From contig CACZNC010000028.1 of NCBI GenBank assembly GCA_902782445.1, positions 1-35,639 of the forward strand: 35,639 bases of DNA. The letters run 5' to 3'. The stretch is from an uncultured Ruminococcus sp. GTDB lineage: Bacteria; Bacillota; Clostridia; Oscillospirales; CAG-272. The notes below the pieces were generated by a model that worked only from the letters and a program-made list of their open reading frames with translations, ran no database searches and had not been told where the DNA came from. Below are positions 24,572 through 31,917 of this stretch, piece by piece; within the stretch, counting starts at the first letter, position 1; the number at the start of each line of letters is the position of its first letter. The position numbers were made by a program, and so were the translations under genes.

Positions 24572-25401
24572 ACCCGGGACCGATCCTGCTCATGGACGCG
24601 GCATACGGAAGTCATCCCCGGCAGAGATTCGATCTCGCGGTCCCGGCGGGATATGAAAAGCGCGGGCTGATCCTTTTCATCCACGGCGGATCCTGGACCG
24701 GCGGGGACAAGGAATACTACCGGAACGCTCTCGGCGAATGGGCGGGAAAAGGATATGCCGCCGCCGCAATGAATTACCGCTATCTCTCCCCAAAGACCCA
24801 CATGGACGGTCTGCTCGGCGACATTTCCTCCGCTCTCGGCGCGATCAGAGATCTGGCATTCCATGAGGGCGTGAGGCTCGAAAAGGTCCTTCTGACCGGA
24901 GCGTCCGCGGGAGCGCACCTTTCTCTGCTCTACGCTTACTCGAGGATGGAATCCGCTCCGATCCGGCCTGCCTGCGTCGTGGAGTTCTGCGGCCCGGTGC
25001 TGCTGACGGACGAGAAGATCCTGTACGGGACCCCGGACGATCCTCCGCCCGCGGAAAAGTGGTTCCGGCTGTTTTCGGACATGACGGGGGTCCCCTTCCT
25101 GCCTGAGAACAAGGAGGAATTCATGCCCCTGCTCCGGCGGTATTCCCCATTGATCTACGTTTCCGAACGCGCTGTTCCGACCGTGATCTGCCACGGGATG
25201 AAGGACACGGGCGTCCCGTTCTCCCAGGCGAAGGCTCTGAGGGACAGGCTGGAAGGATGCGGCGTGGAATACGCTTTCCTCCCCATGCCCCAGGCCGGTC
25301 ACTCCCTCACCGACCAGCCGGAGATCGTCCGGGAGGCGGAGGTCCTCATGGAATTCTACGCCCGCCGGTTTCTTGACGGAGAGGAAGACAAGCGGAACTG
25401 A
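24568..25401 (+). CDS. Alpha/beta hydrolase (BD-FAE-like esterase), copy 2
   Basis: A 277-residue paralogue of the preceding gene product. Equivalent motifs are LFIHGGSW, GASAGAH with Ser113 at the same residue number, CHGMKDTGVPF and PQAGHSLTD. Against copy 1 the elbow changes from GTSAGG to GASAGA and the acid loop from KDDLVPF to KDTGVPF, so specificity probably diverged after tandem duplication. The whole region between HGG and the final His aligns without large gaps. Its ATG overlaps the stop of copy 1, giving coupled translation. A bidirectional terminator follows at 25403. Confidence 0.88.
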   Translation: MNPGPILLMDAAYGSHPRQRFDLAVPAGYEKRGLILFIHGGSWTGGDKEYYRNALGEWAGKGYAAAAMNYRYLSPKTHMDGLLGDISSALGAIRDLAFHEGVRLEKVLLTGASAGAHLSLLYAYSRMESAPIRPACVVEFCGPVLLTDEKILYGTPDDPPPAEKWFRLFSDMTGVPFLPENKEEFMPLLRRYSPLIYVSERAVPTVICHGMKDTGVPFSQAKALRDRLEGCGVEYAFLPMPQAGHSLTDQPEIVREAEVLMEFYARRFLDGEEDKRN

Positions 25402-25402
25402 G

Positions 25403-25455
25403 CGCAAAAAACAGACTGCCGTAGTCCTTTGCGGGATCGCGGCAGTCGTTTTCAT
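25403..25455. terminator. Bidirectional terminator between hydrolases and GH130 gene
   Basis: A perfect 8-bp stem GACTGCCG (25414-25421) / CGGCAGTC (25440-25447). GTTTTC follows on the plus strand. On the minus strand the stem runs into a T6 tract (complement of 25410-25405). Confidence 0.82.
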
Positions 25456-25518
25456 TGTTCTGTTTTCTCATTCTCCCCGGATGAGCCGAGCGTCTTTCCG
25501 GCGGGATCCGTGGGGGGA

Positions 25519-26517
25519 TCAGAGCTTCTGGAGGTCGTGTTCCTTTGTGAAGTTCACGAGTTCGTCGACCGTGGTGAACGCGAGGCCCGTGACGGTGTCC
25601 GCGCATCCGTAGTAGATGGCGATGCGTCCGGTATCGGCGTCGGCAAGAGCGGCGCAGGGGAAGGTCACGTTCGGGACGTCGCCCACGCACTCGTAGAGTT
25701 CCCAGGGCGCGAGGATGTAGTCGGAGGTGCGGTGCAGGACTTTCCAGGGCTCGTCAAGGTCGAGGAGCGCGCAGCCCATGCGGTACACAAAGCCGTTGCA
25801 GGTGGTGAGCACGCCGTGGTAGATCAGAAGCCAGCCTTCGTCCGTCTCGATGGGAGCGGGTCCGGGGCCGACCTTGGTGGACTGCCATGCGGATTCGTTG
25901 CCGCGGAAGGTGCCGAACACGAAGCGGTGTCTGCCCCAGAATTCCAGATCCTTAGACTGGCTGAGATAGATGTCGCCGAAGGGGGTGTGGCCGGTGTCGG
26001 ACGGACGGGAGAGCATCATGTACATGCCGCCGACCTTGCGGGGGAAGAGGACGCCGTTGCGGTTATAGGGCAGGAAGGCGTTTTCGAGCTGATGGAAGGT
26101 CTTGAAATCCTCCGTCCACGCGACGCCGATGGTAGGGCCGTGATAGCCGTTGCACCATGTGACGTAGTACTTTCCCTCCATCGGGGTAATGCGAGCGTCG
26201 TAGCGGTACTGGTTGGGGGCGATCTCCGGGTCCGCGCCGACGAGGTTCAGGGACGTGTCCTCGATGTTCCAGTGAAGCCCGTCCGCCGAATGTCCGGCGA
26301 AGAGATCCATCGAAATGGAACGGCTGTCGCAGCGGAACACGCCGGCAAATTCGCCGTTGAAGGGAACCACCGCGCTGTTGAACACGCTGTTGGAACGCTT
26401 GTTTCCTCTGCGGTCGATGATGGGATATTTCGTATACCGCCACACGGGATCGGTGTAGCCCTGGGGCTTGTCCTCCCACGGGAGATTGGGGATCGATGCG
26501 CCGATGATCTTGGCCAT
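25519..26517 (-). CDS. GH130-type glycoside phosphorylase (mannoside phosphorylase-like)
   Basis: A 332-residue five-bladed beta-propeller enzyme of the GH130 type. Markers are DPVWRYTKYPIIDRRGNK with SNSVFNSAVVPFNGEFAGVFR, the central YRYDARITPMEGKYYVTWC whose Asp is the likely catalytic acid, and NAFLPYNRNGVLFPRKVGGMYMMLSRPSD, which should hold phosphate-binding residues. Characterised relatives phosphorolyse beta-1,4- or beta-1,2-mannosides in the cytoplasm; the exact linkage is not readable here. ATG 26517 follows GGAGGAG. A longer in-frame reading to 26886 is rejected because it would cross the promoter at 26579-26607. No signal peptide. Confidence 0.93.
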   Translation of the reverse strand: MAKIIGASIPNLPWEDKPQGYTDPVWRYTKYPIIDRRGNKRSNSVFNSAVVPFNGEFAGVFRCDSRSISMDLFAGHSADGLHWNIEDTSLNLVGADPEIAPNQYRYDARITPMEGKYYVTWCNGYHGPTIGVAWTEDFKTFHQLENAFLPYNRNGVLFPRKVGGMYMMLSRPSDTGHTPFGDIYLSQSKDLEFWGRHRFVFGTFRGNESAWQSTKVGPGPAPIETDEGWLLIYHGVLTTCNGFVYRMGCALLDLDEPWKVLHRTSDYILAPWELYECVGDVPNVTFPCAALADADTGRIAIYYGCADTVTGLAFTTVDELVNFTKEHDLQKL

Positions 26518-26578
26518 GTTGCTCCTCCGAATTGGATTTTGTTGTGGTGTCGGGCAGTCCGCCCTTTCGTTCTTCTTC

Positions 26579-26607
26579 ATTATACCGGGAGAGGCGCGGG
26601 AATACAA
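26579..26607 (-). promoter_or_regulatory. Promoter of the GH130 gene
   Basis: On the minus strand, TTGTAT (26607-26602), a 17-bp spacer and TATAAT (26584-26579). No terminator separates it from the protease gene upstream (stop 26664), so read-through from the OYE operon is also possible. Confidence 0.75.
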
Positions 26608-26663
26608 GGGGAAAATGTGAATTTCTCCCCGGTGTTTGTGAGGAAAATCGCGGGATCGGGCGT

Positions 26664-27569
26664 TTATTTCTTCTCTCTGCGGAGCAAAAGGACCGCCGCG
26701 GCAATGAGGAACGGCACCCCGGCGAGGATCCCCATCGGCGCGGGACCGAGCAGACGGGCGGATCCGGTGTCCGTCAGACAGACGCTCAGGGGAATCGTCG
26801 CCGCCGCGTTGATTGCACCGTGAAAGACCGACGGCGCCCAGATCGTCCCGCTCTTCTCGTACAGCCAGTCGTGCAGGATCCCCCATGCCGGCGTGATCAG
26901 GCAGAAAAGAACCATTCCGGTGAAGGGGAAGCCAAAATATCCGGCGGAGTTCCCGGCAGCCGCTCCGTACTCATACCCGATCAGCCAGATCAGCGGCCAG
27001 TGCCACGCGCCCCAGATCACGCCGCCGAGGATCCAGCCCTTCTGCCTGCCGAAGCGTGCCTTAAGCTGGGGATAGAGGAAGCCCCGCCATCCGATCTCCT
27101 CGCCGAGCGCGACGAAGACGTTGATGAGAGGCGCGTATGTCACAGCGGCGATCGCTCCGATCAGAGCATACATGGGGTAGGAAACGCCCTCTGCTTCCAT
27201 CTGTTTCAGGACCTCCTCCCCCGCTCCCGCCACCAGATACTCCCCGCTCAGATCGAAGTGGGACGGGAAGAGGAGGAAATAGAGCAGGGCTCCTATGGCT
27301 GTGAAAGCGGCGGGGAGGAACCACGCGGCGAGGAAGGTTTTCAGATTCTTCCGGATCCCCGGTTTCCAGCCGATGCCTTTCAGGTCTCCCCCCGCAAGAA
27401 AGACGCCGAGGGCCGGCACGAACATCATCGCCGCCGTCACAAGCTGCCCGGCCGTCCTGTTCACATGGATCCAGAGATATGCCGCGCCGAACTGGACGAG
27501 ATAAGCGAGCCCGAAAGTCCAGAGCAGATATTTGACGGTTTTTTCCTTGCTGAATTTCGAGTTCTTCAC
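26664..27569 (-). CDS. CPBP-family intramembrane metalloprotease
   Basis: A 301-residue membrane protein with about eight helices and the CPBP (CAAX protease/Abi) motifs in order: GEEIGWRGFLYPQL (EExxxR), GAWHWPLIW (catalytic His) and FHGAINAA (HxxxN). Family members cleave prenylated or membrane-embedded peptides, or act in bacteriocin maturation and immunity; here no bacteriocin gene is near. The start is GTG 27569, 18 bases after the glycosidase-like stop, with a weak GGGGGTG site. As third gene after an OYE-type reductase and a glycosidase-like gene, its link to them is unclear and may be only co-transcription. Confidence 0.88.
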   Translation of the reverse strand: MKNSKFSKEKTVKYLLWTFGLAYLVQFGAAYLWIHVNRTAGQLVTAAMMFVPALGVFLAGGDLKGIGWKPGIRKNLKTFLAAWFLPAAFTAIGALLYFLLFPSHFDLSGEYLVAGAGEEVLKQMEAEGVSYPMYALIGAIAAVTYAPLINVFVALGEEIGWRGFLYPQLKARFGRQKGWILGGVIWGAWHWPLIWLIGYEYGAAAGNSAGYFGFPFTGMVLFCLITPAWGILHDWLYEKSGTIWAPSVFHGAINAAATIPLSVCLTDTGSARLLGPAPMGILAGVPFLIAAAVLLLRREKK

Positions 27570-27587
27570 GGATCTACACCCCCGATG

Positions 27588-29648
27588 TCAGGTTGAACGC
27601 AGAAAGATCGTGCCGAGGGACCAGGGACGGAGGGAGGGCATGACGGCAATATAGTCCTCGCCGTCCCGGGTAACGTCCCGGGTAACGTCCCGGGTGATGG
27701 GAAGATCCCGCAGGATGGGCTGATATTGGGCGCAGAAGACTGCGGTCTTCTGTCCGGGCTCCAAAGCAGCACGGCGGAGGCGAAGGACCAGAGGACCGCT
27801 CTCCCCGACGGTGCAGTTGAGGACCGATACCGAAGTCAGACGCCCTTCCCGATCCTCCCGGGGAAGCAGTACGGCACGCGCGCCGGTTTCGAGGATGGCG
27901 GGGAGGCGGTCCCCCGAAATCATATCGGCGGCGCGGAGGATCTGATTTCTCCGGTCGAGGGAAATGACGCTGTTCCACGGGGAGTCCCCGAACACCGCCC
28001 AGCGCGCCCCCTTTGCCGTATGGACCAGGGCGGAGGCGATGCCGAAGGGATGGGGACCGTCCGGAAAGAGGGGCGGGGTCAGGCTGTTCGCGGTTTCGAA
28101 GATCCCGAGGATCTCCGTCGTCCCGTCGAGATCGCAGAGGGCGTGTCCCGAGGAGACGTGAAAGCTCTGATCCCAGGTCTTCCCTTTCGCTTTTCCGTTG
28201 ACCGGGTGATCGGAATACCGCTCGTATAGCCGGAGGGTGGAGATCCGCTGAGCCTCAGCCCCCAGCATGGAGCCGAATCCCCGTTCCGCGAGCAGGATCA
28301 GCGATTCGCCGGAGGTGACGACCGGTTCGCCGAGGAGGACTTCGATCTCCCCGTCCGTCATGCAGTGGATGGCGTCGGGATTCAGGATGTATACGGGTTT
28401 GTACGCGCAGTCGAAGGAAAGGGGGATCCCGGTGCCCCGCAGTTCTTCCCCCGGGATCTCCGTGGGTTCACCGCACCAAGCAAAAGGTTCTTCCCAGCCT
28501 TCGAGCTTCCGTTTCCACATTTCGGCTCCGAGCGCTCGTTTCAGGCCTCCCTGACAGGTCCCCTCCGAGGCGCGGGCGAGCTGTTCCCAGTAGGAACGGT
28601 GGGCGGCGAAGGCGGCGAGCATGTCCCCGTGCCAGTTCATCTCCTCGTTCGCGTTCATCAGCATGGCGTAGGACATGGCGGTGGCTCCGGCGGCGAGATA
28701 GAGGGTCGTCTCGTAGCAGGTCCCGGCGACGGTCTTGCCGTACCGGACGTCGGGCAGGTTTTCGATCTCCGGACGGATCTCCGTCACGTACTTCGGCAGG
28801 CGGGCGTTCTGCCAGGAGATCGTGTCCATCTTCCAGAGCATATCGTTCGGATCGTGGTCGTTGTACGCGCCGCCGCCTGGACGGTATTTCGGAGGCTTGC
28901 CCGAGGCGTCCCGCATGGCGTCGAAGATGAATCCGAGATCCCCGCCCGCATATCCGCCGTTGCTCCCGTTCTGCAGTCCCATGAAGGTTTCGGGGCTGAC
29001 TTCGGCGACGGCGCGGCAGAGATCGTATGTGAAACTGTACAGCCCGTCCCGCACGAATTTCACCCAGGCCTCCCGGATCCCGCTTTCCCCGGACCCGACT
29101 TCCGCGGCGAGATCTTCCCTGGATAAAGCAGTCCCGTTTATCCGGTTGAACTCCGCGACGCAGGACGGGCAGAAGCAGCCGAAATGCACGGGCGCGTGAT
29201 TCACCGCTCTCAGGTCGTCGTCCACCCAGACCGTGTGGGGGCGGATCGCTTCGGCGTAGGCCCGGACCTCTTCGGCGACGTACTTCCGCATCACCGGATC
29301 GTTCCAGCAGAAGCAGTACCGCGCGACCGTGCCGTCCGGTCCCACCATATTCCGCACCGGCGAGCCGTCGTACACCAGTCCCGAGCAGTCCTGGGAGCTC
29401 ATGTACTCCCCGTGCCCTATGGTGTTCGAGATTTGCAGGGATACCCTGAGCCCGGCATCCCGGAGGCGTTTTGCCGTTTCCGCAAGAGTTTCGGCAGTTT
29501 TCCGGTGAACGGAGAGGGGCGGGAATCCGTATTTCGTCGCGAGCCAGACTTCGTCGCAGGAGCCGGGATGTTCCCGCACGATGCGGATGAACTCCTCCAT
29601 GAACCGGGAATCCAGCTGGGTGGTCGAACCGAGCCGCTGTGTCAGCAT
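27588..29648 (-). CDS. GH42-like TIM-barrel glycosidase candidate with zinc-cluster motif
   Basis: A 686-residue cytoplasmic protein. The N-terminal half reads as a TIM barrel (VWLATKYGFPPLSV, GLRVSLQISNTIGHG, VWVDDDLRAVNH). It carries C158-x-C160-x2-C163 (HFGCFCPSCVAEFN), the same CxCxxC shape as the zinc cluster of GH42 beta-galactosidases. The middle (ETTLYLAAGATAMSYAMLM) and the later part (PVYILNPDAIHCMTDGEIEVLLGEPVVTSGESLILL) fit a glutamine-amidotransferase-like trimerisation domain, as GH42 enzymes have. The C-terminus is a beta domain. I infer a glycosidase of unknown sugar. Near the end a triple 12-bp repeat gives TRDVTRDVTRD. AAGGAG precedes ATG 29648. It follows the OYE gene by 23 bases. 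Confidence 0.83.
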   Translation of the reverse strand: MLTQRLGSTTQLDSRFMEEFIRIVREHPGSCDEVWLATKYGFPPLSVHRKTAETLAETAKRLRDAGLRVSLQISNTIGHGEYMSSQDCSGLVYDGSPVRNMVGPDGTVARYCFCWNDPVMRKYVAEEVRAYAEAIRPHTVWVDDDLRAVNHAPVHFGCFCPSCVAEFNRINGTALSREDLAAEVGSGESGIREAWVKFVRDGLYSFTYDLCRAVAEVSPETFMGLQNGSNGGYAGGDLGFIFDAMRDASGKPPKYRPGGGAYNDHDPNDMLWKMDTISWQNARLPKYVTEIRPEIENLPDVRYGKTVAGTCYETTLYLAAGATAMSYAMLMNANEEMNWHGDMLAAFAAHRSYWEQLARASEGTCQGGLKRALGAEMWKRKLEGWEEPFAWCGEPTEIPGEELRGTGIPLSFDCAYKPVYILNPDAIHCMTDGEIEVLLGEPVVTSGESLILLAERGFGSMLGAEAQRISTLRLYERYSDHPVNGKAKGKTWDQSFHVSSGHALCDLDGTTEILGIFETANSLTPPLFPDGPHPFGIASALVHTAKGARWAVFGDSPWNSVISLDRRNQILRAADMISGDRLPAILETGARAVLLPREDREGRLTSVSVLNCTVGESGPLVLRLRRAALEPGQKTAVFCAQYQPILRDLPITRDVTRDVTRDGEDYIAVMPSLRPWSLGTIFLRST
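27662..27697. repeat. In-frame 12-bp tandem repeat, three copies
   Basis: CGTCCCGGGTAA occurs at 27662-27673 and 27674-27685, and with one change at 27686-27697. It lies inside the glycosidase-like gene and adds TRDV units on a loop near the C-terminus. Such a repeat can vary by replication slippage without breaking the frame. Confidence 0.85.
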
Positions 29649-29671
29649 GGCAATTCTCCTTCTCTGGTGTT

Positions 29672-30721
29672 TCAGTCCTCCGGCAGCGGGAGGGGACCGG
29701 CGGTCGGACAGCGGACGAGTGTTGCGTTATCGAGGGGGCGGAAGCAGAATCCGCATCCCCGGCACCGGGACACGGCGTTCTCCGTATCGCGGATCTTCGA
29801 GGCGAAATCCGGCTCGCAGAGGAAGGGACGGCTGAGGGAAACCGCGCTCGCTCCGGCTTCGAGGGCCATGAGCATCCCTTCTGCGGAGCGGATCCCCCCG
29901 ACTTCGATGAGCGGGACCTCCACGTCCTCTTTCAGGCGGCGGACGATTTCGAGAAAATACGGTTTTTCCGGCACGCCGAGGGGAGCGGAATGCCAGCCGG
30001 AAATCTCCACGGCGTCGAAAGCGTCCCCGGTCGAGCGGATGGCTTCGGCAAGATCCCGGTAATATTCCTCCGTGCCCCCCTCGTCGTCCCCGTTGATTTT
30101 GAGAAAGACGGGATAGTCGTTTCCGCAGGCCGCTTTGACCGCTTCAAGACATTCCGCCGTGATGCGGAAGCGGTTGAGCCCGGATCCCCCGTATCGGTCT
30201 GTGCGGTGGTTGAATTTCGGATAGAAGAACTGGGAGAGCAGATAGAGATGGGCGCAGTGGAGCATGACGCCGTCCATCCCCGCCCGCTTTGCTCTCAGAG
30301 CCGTTTCTCCGAAGGCGCGGACGACGGAGCGGATGTTTTCTTCCGTCATGTTGTCGGGAGTGAAGACGGGAAGTCCCCCGTTGTTCCCCTCCGCCTTCAT
30401 CCCGCCGTGGCCGATCTGCATGACGACGGGGACGCCGTTCTTGCCCGCGCACCGCCGGATCCGTTCTCCGTCCGCGAAAAAACTGTCGTCCCAGAAGGCG
30501 TTCTGGCGGAGGTTCGCGCGGCCTTCGGGGGAGACGCAGGTGTGCGCGGTGAGGATCATCCCGAGGGGTTCCCCGCCCAGCCGGTCGAATACGGCGAATT
30601 CGCAGGCGGGAACATGCCCGTCCGGCTCCGACGCGAAAAGCTCCGTCGCCGAGCGCACGATCCGGCCGGGGAGCGTGATCCTTTTCAGTTCGAGGGGGGT
30701 AAACAGAATGCGTTTATCCAT
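29672..30721 (-). CDS. NADH:flavin oxidoreductase (Old Yellow Enzyme family)
   Basis: A 349-residue flavin-dependent oxidoreductase. Markers are LFTPLELKRITLPGRIVRSATE at the start, VMQIGHGGMKA, and HCAHLYLLSQFFYPKFNHRTDRYGG, the FMN and substrate loop of the family. The barrel closes with VGGIRSAEGMLMALEAGASAVSLSRPFLCEP. Near the C-terminus, CRGCGFCFRPLDNATLVRC gives C-x2-C-x2-C-x11-C. This is close to the 4Fe-4S site of 2,4-dienoyl-CoA reductase-type members (C-x2-C-x3-C-x11-C), but the second NAD-binding domain of those enzymes is absent. Start ATG 30721 has GGAGG 7 bases upstream; ATG 30724 is the alternative. First gene of a minus-strand operon with the glycosidase-like and protease genes. 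Confidence 0.92.
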   Translation of the reverse strand: MDKRILFTPLELKRITLPGRIVRSATELFASEPDGHVPACEFAVFDRLGGEPLGMILTAHTCVSPEGRANLRQNAFWDDSFFADGERIRRCAGKNGVPVVMQIGHGGMKAEGNNGGLPVFTPDNMTEENIRSVVRAFGETALRAKRAGMDGVMLHCAHLYLLSQFFYPKFNHRTDRYGGSGLNRFRITAECLEAVKAACGNDYPVFLKINGDDEGGTEEYYRDLAEAIRSTGDAFDAVEISGWHSAPLGVPEKPYFLEIVRRLKEDVEVPLIEVGGIRSAEGMLMALEAGASAVSLSRPFLCEPDFASKIRDTENAVSRCRGCGFCFRPLDNATLVRCPTAGPLPLPED

Positions 30722-30772
30722 CATCCAGCCTCCAGTCATGCGGGATTTTCTCCCGGCAGCGATTCCGCCCTC

Positions 30773-30801
30773 AGTATACCATGAATCCGGGCGGATTGCA
30801 A
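30773..30801 (-). promoter_or_regulatory. Promoter of the OYE/glycosidase/protease operon
   Basis: On the minus strand, TTGCAA (30801-30796), a 17-bp spacer and TATACT (30778-30773). Confidence 0.77.
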
Positions 30802-30816
30802 CGGCCTGAAACCGAA

Positions 30817-30839
30817 AAATCCGGGGGCCCGGAGGATTT
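30817..30839. promoter_or_regulatory. Candidate operator between divergent promoters
   Basis: AAATCC (30817-30822) and GGATTT (30834-30839) form a dyad around a G/C-rich centre (CCGGGGGCCCGG). It lies midway between the OYE operon promoter and the amidohydrolase promoter. Confidence 0.35.
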
Positions 30840-30860
30840 GAGGGGCGGTCTTCTTCCCTC

Positions 30861-30889
30861 TTGACGTCCGGGGCGGAATGTGCTATGAT
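30861..30889 (+). promoter_or_regulatory. Promoter of the amidohydrolase gene
   Basis: TTGACG (30861-30866), a 17-bp spacer and TATGAT (30884-30889), about 35 bases before ATG 30925. Confidence 0.8.
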
Positions 30890-30924
30890 GGATCCGTAAG
30901 AAATCTGACAGGAGGTGTCCGCCA

Positions 30925-31848
30925 ATGTCATTCAGGCCGGTCGAAAAAATCGATCTTCACGTCCACACTTCGGAGTCGAAATGGTTTTCGGGCAGCGCGG
31001 AAGCCCGGTACGCGACCCCGGAGGAGCTTCTCGCCATCTATGAGACCATCGGCGTCGGACGGGGCGTCCTGCTTCCCGAGATCGCGGTCGAAGGGGGATT
31101 CGTGCTCTCCTCGAATTACGAGATCTGGCAGGTCGTTCAGAAATACCCGGACCGCTTTTCCTGGTTCTGCAACGTGGATCCGCGGCAGGGGACGAACTCG
31201 CCCGAGACGGATTTCAGGCCCTTCCTCCGCCAGTGCATGGCCTTCGGGGCGAAGGGGCTCGGGGAGATGTGCTATAACCTGCCCTTCACCGATCCGATGT
31301 GCCGGAATCTGTTCCGACAGCTCGGGGAACTCGGGCTCAGCGCGATCTTCCACATCGGGAATCCCGGCGGGGACTACGGGGTGGTGGATTCCCTCGGCCT
31401 GCCGGGACTTGAGAGGACCCTCGCCGACTTCCCGGATTTCTGCCTGATCGGACATTCGCAGAAATTCTGGGCGGAGATCAGCGGGGACGTGACGGAATCT
31501 GTCCGGGACGGATATCCGACGGGAAAGGTCGTGCCGGGCGGAAGGCTCCCGGAGCTTATGCGGACCTATCCGAATCTCCGGGCGGATCTCTCGGCCGGAA
31601 GCGGATACAACGCCCTCGCACGGGATCCCGAACACGCGTGGGAGTTCCTAGAAGAATTCAAGGATCGTCTCTACTTCGGCACGGATATCTGCGATCCGCG
31701 GAATATTACGAGCCCCATGCTGAAGCTCTCCGCCTTCCTCGACGACGCCTGCGCCAACGGAAGGATCTCCCGGGAGGCGTATTACAAGATCTCGCGGGGG
31801 AACGCCGAAAAGCTGCTCGGGCTGGAACCCGCGGGATTCGGGGACTGA
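30925..31848 (+). CDS. Amidohydrolase family 2 (TIM-barrel metal-dependent hydrolase)
   Basis: A 307-residue amidohydrolase-2 type enzyme. The metal pair is H12-x-H14 in EKIDLHVHT. Further ligands are probably the His of AIFHIGNPGGDYG and of LIGHSQKFW, with the late acid in LYFGTDICDPRN. The family includes decarboxylases and lactone or amide hydrolases acting on sugar acids or aromatics, and the substrate here cannot be read. No signal peptide. A strong AGGAGGTG sits before ATG 30925. Monocistronic, divergent from the OYE operon, with which it may share control. Confidence 0.9.
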   Translation: MSFRPVEKIDLHVHTSESKWFSGSAEARYATPEELLAIYETIGVGRGVLLPEIAVEGGFVLSSNYEIWQVVQKYPDRFSWFCNVDPRQGTNSPETDFRPFLRQCMAFGAKGLGEMCYNLPFTDPMCRNLFRQLGELGLSAIFHIGNPGGDYGVVDSLGLPGLERTLADFPDFCLIGHSQKFWAEISGDVTESVRDGYPTGKVVPGGRLPELMRTYPNLRADLSAGSGYNALARDPEHAWEFLEEFKDRLYFGTDICDPRNITSPMLKLSAFLDDACANGRISREAYYKISRGNAEKLLGLEPAGFGD

Positions 31849-31860
31849 ACCTGTGTATCA

Positions 31861-31905
31861 AAAAGGACCGCCGTCCTCTCCATTTCGGGGAAAACGGCGG
31901 TTTTC
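31861..31905. terminator. Bidirectional terminator
   Basis: A perfect 8-bp stem ACCGCCGT (31867-31874) / ACGGCGGT (31894-31901), followed by TTTC on the plus strand and by CCTTTTT on the minus strand. It ends the amidohydrolase gene and the converging lipoprotein gene. Confidence 0.8.
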
Positions 31906-31917
31906 TGCGCATGCGGA

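Noticed and set aside
26517..26886. Longer N-terminus for the GH130 protein
   Set aside because: It would pass through a good promoter, and the extra residues are Arg-rich and unlike any GH130 protein.
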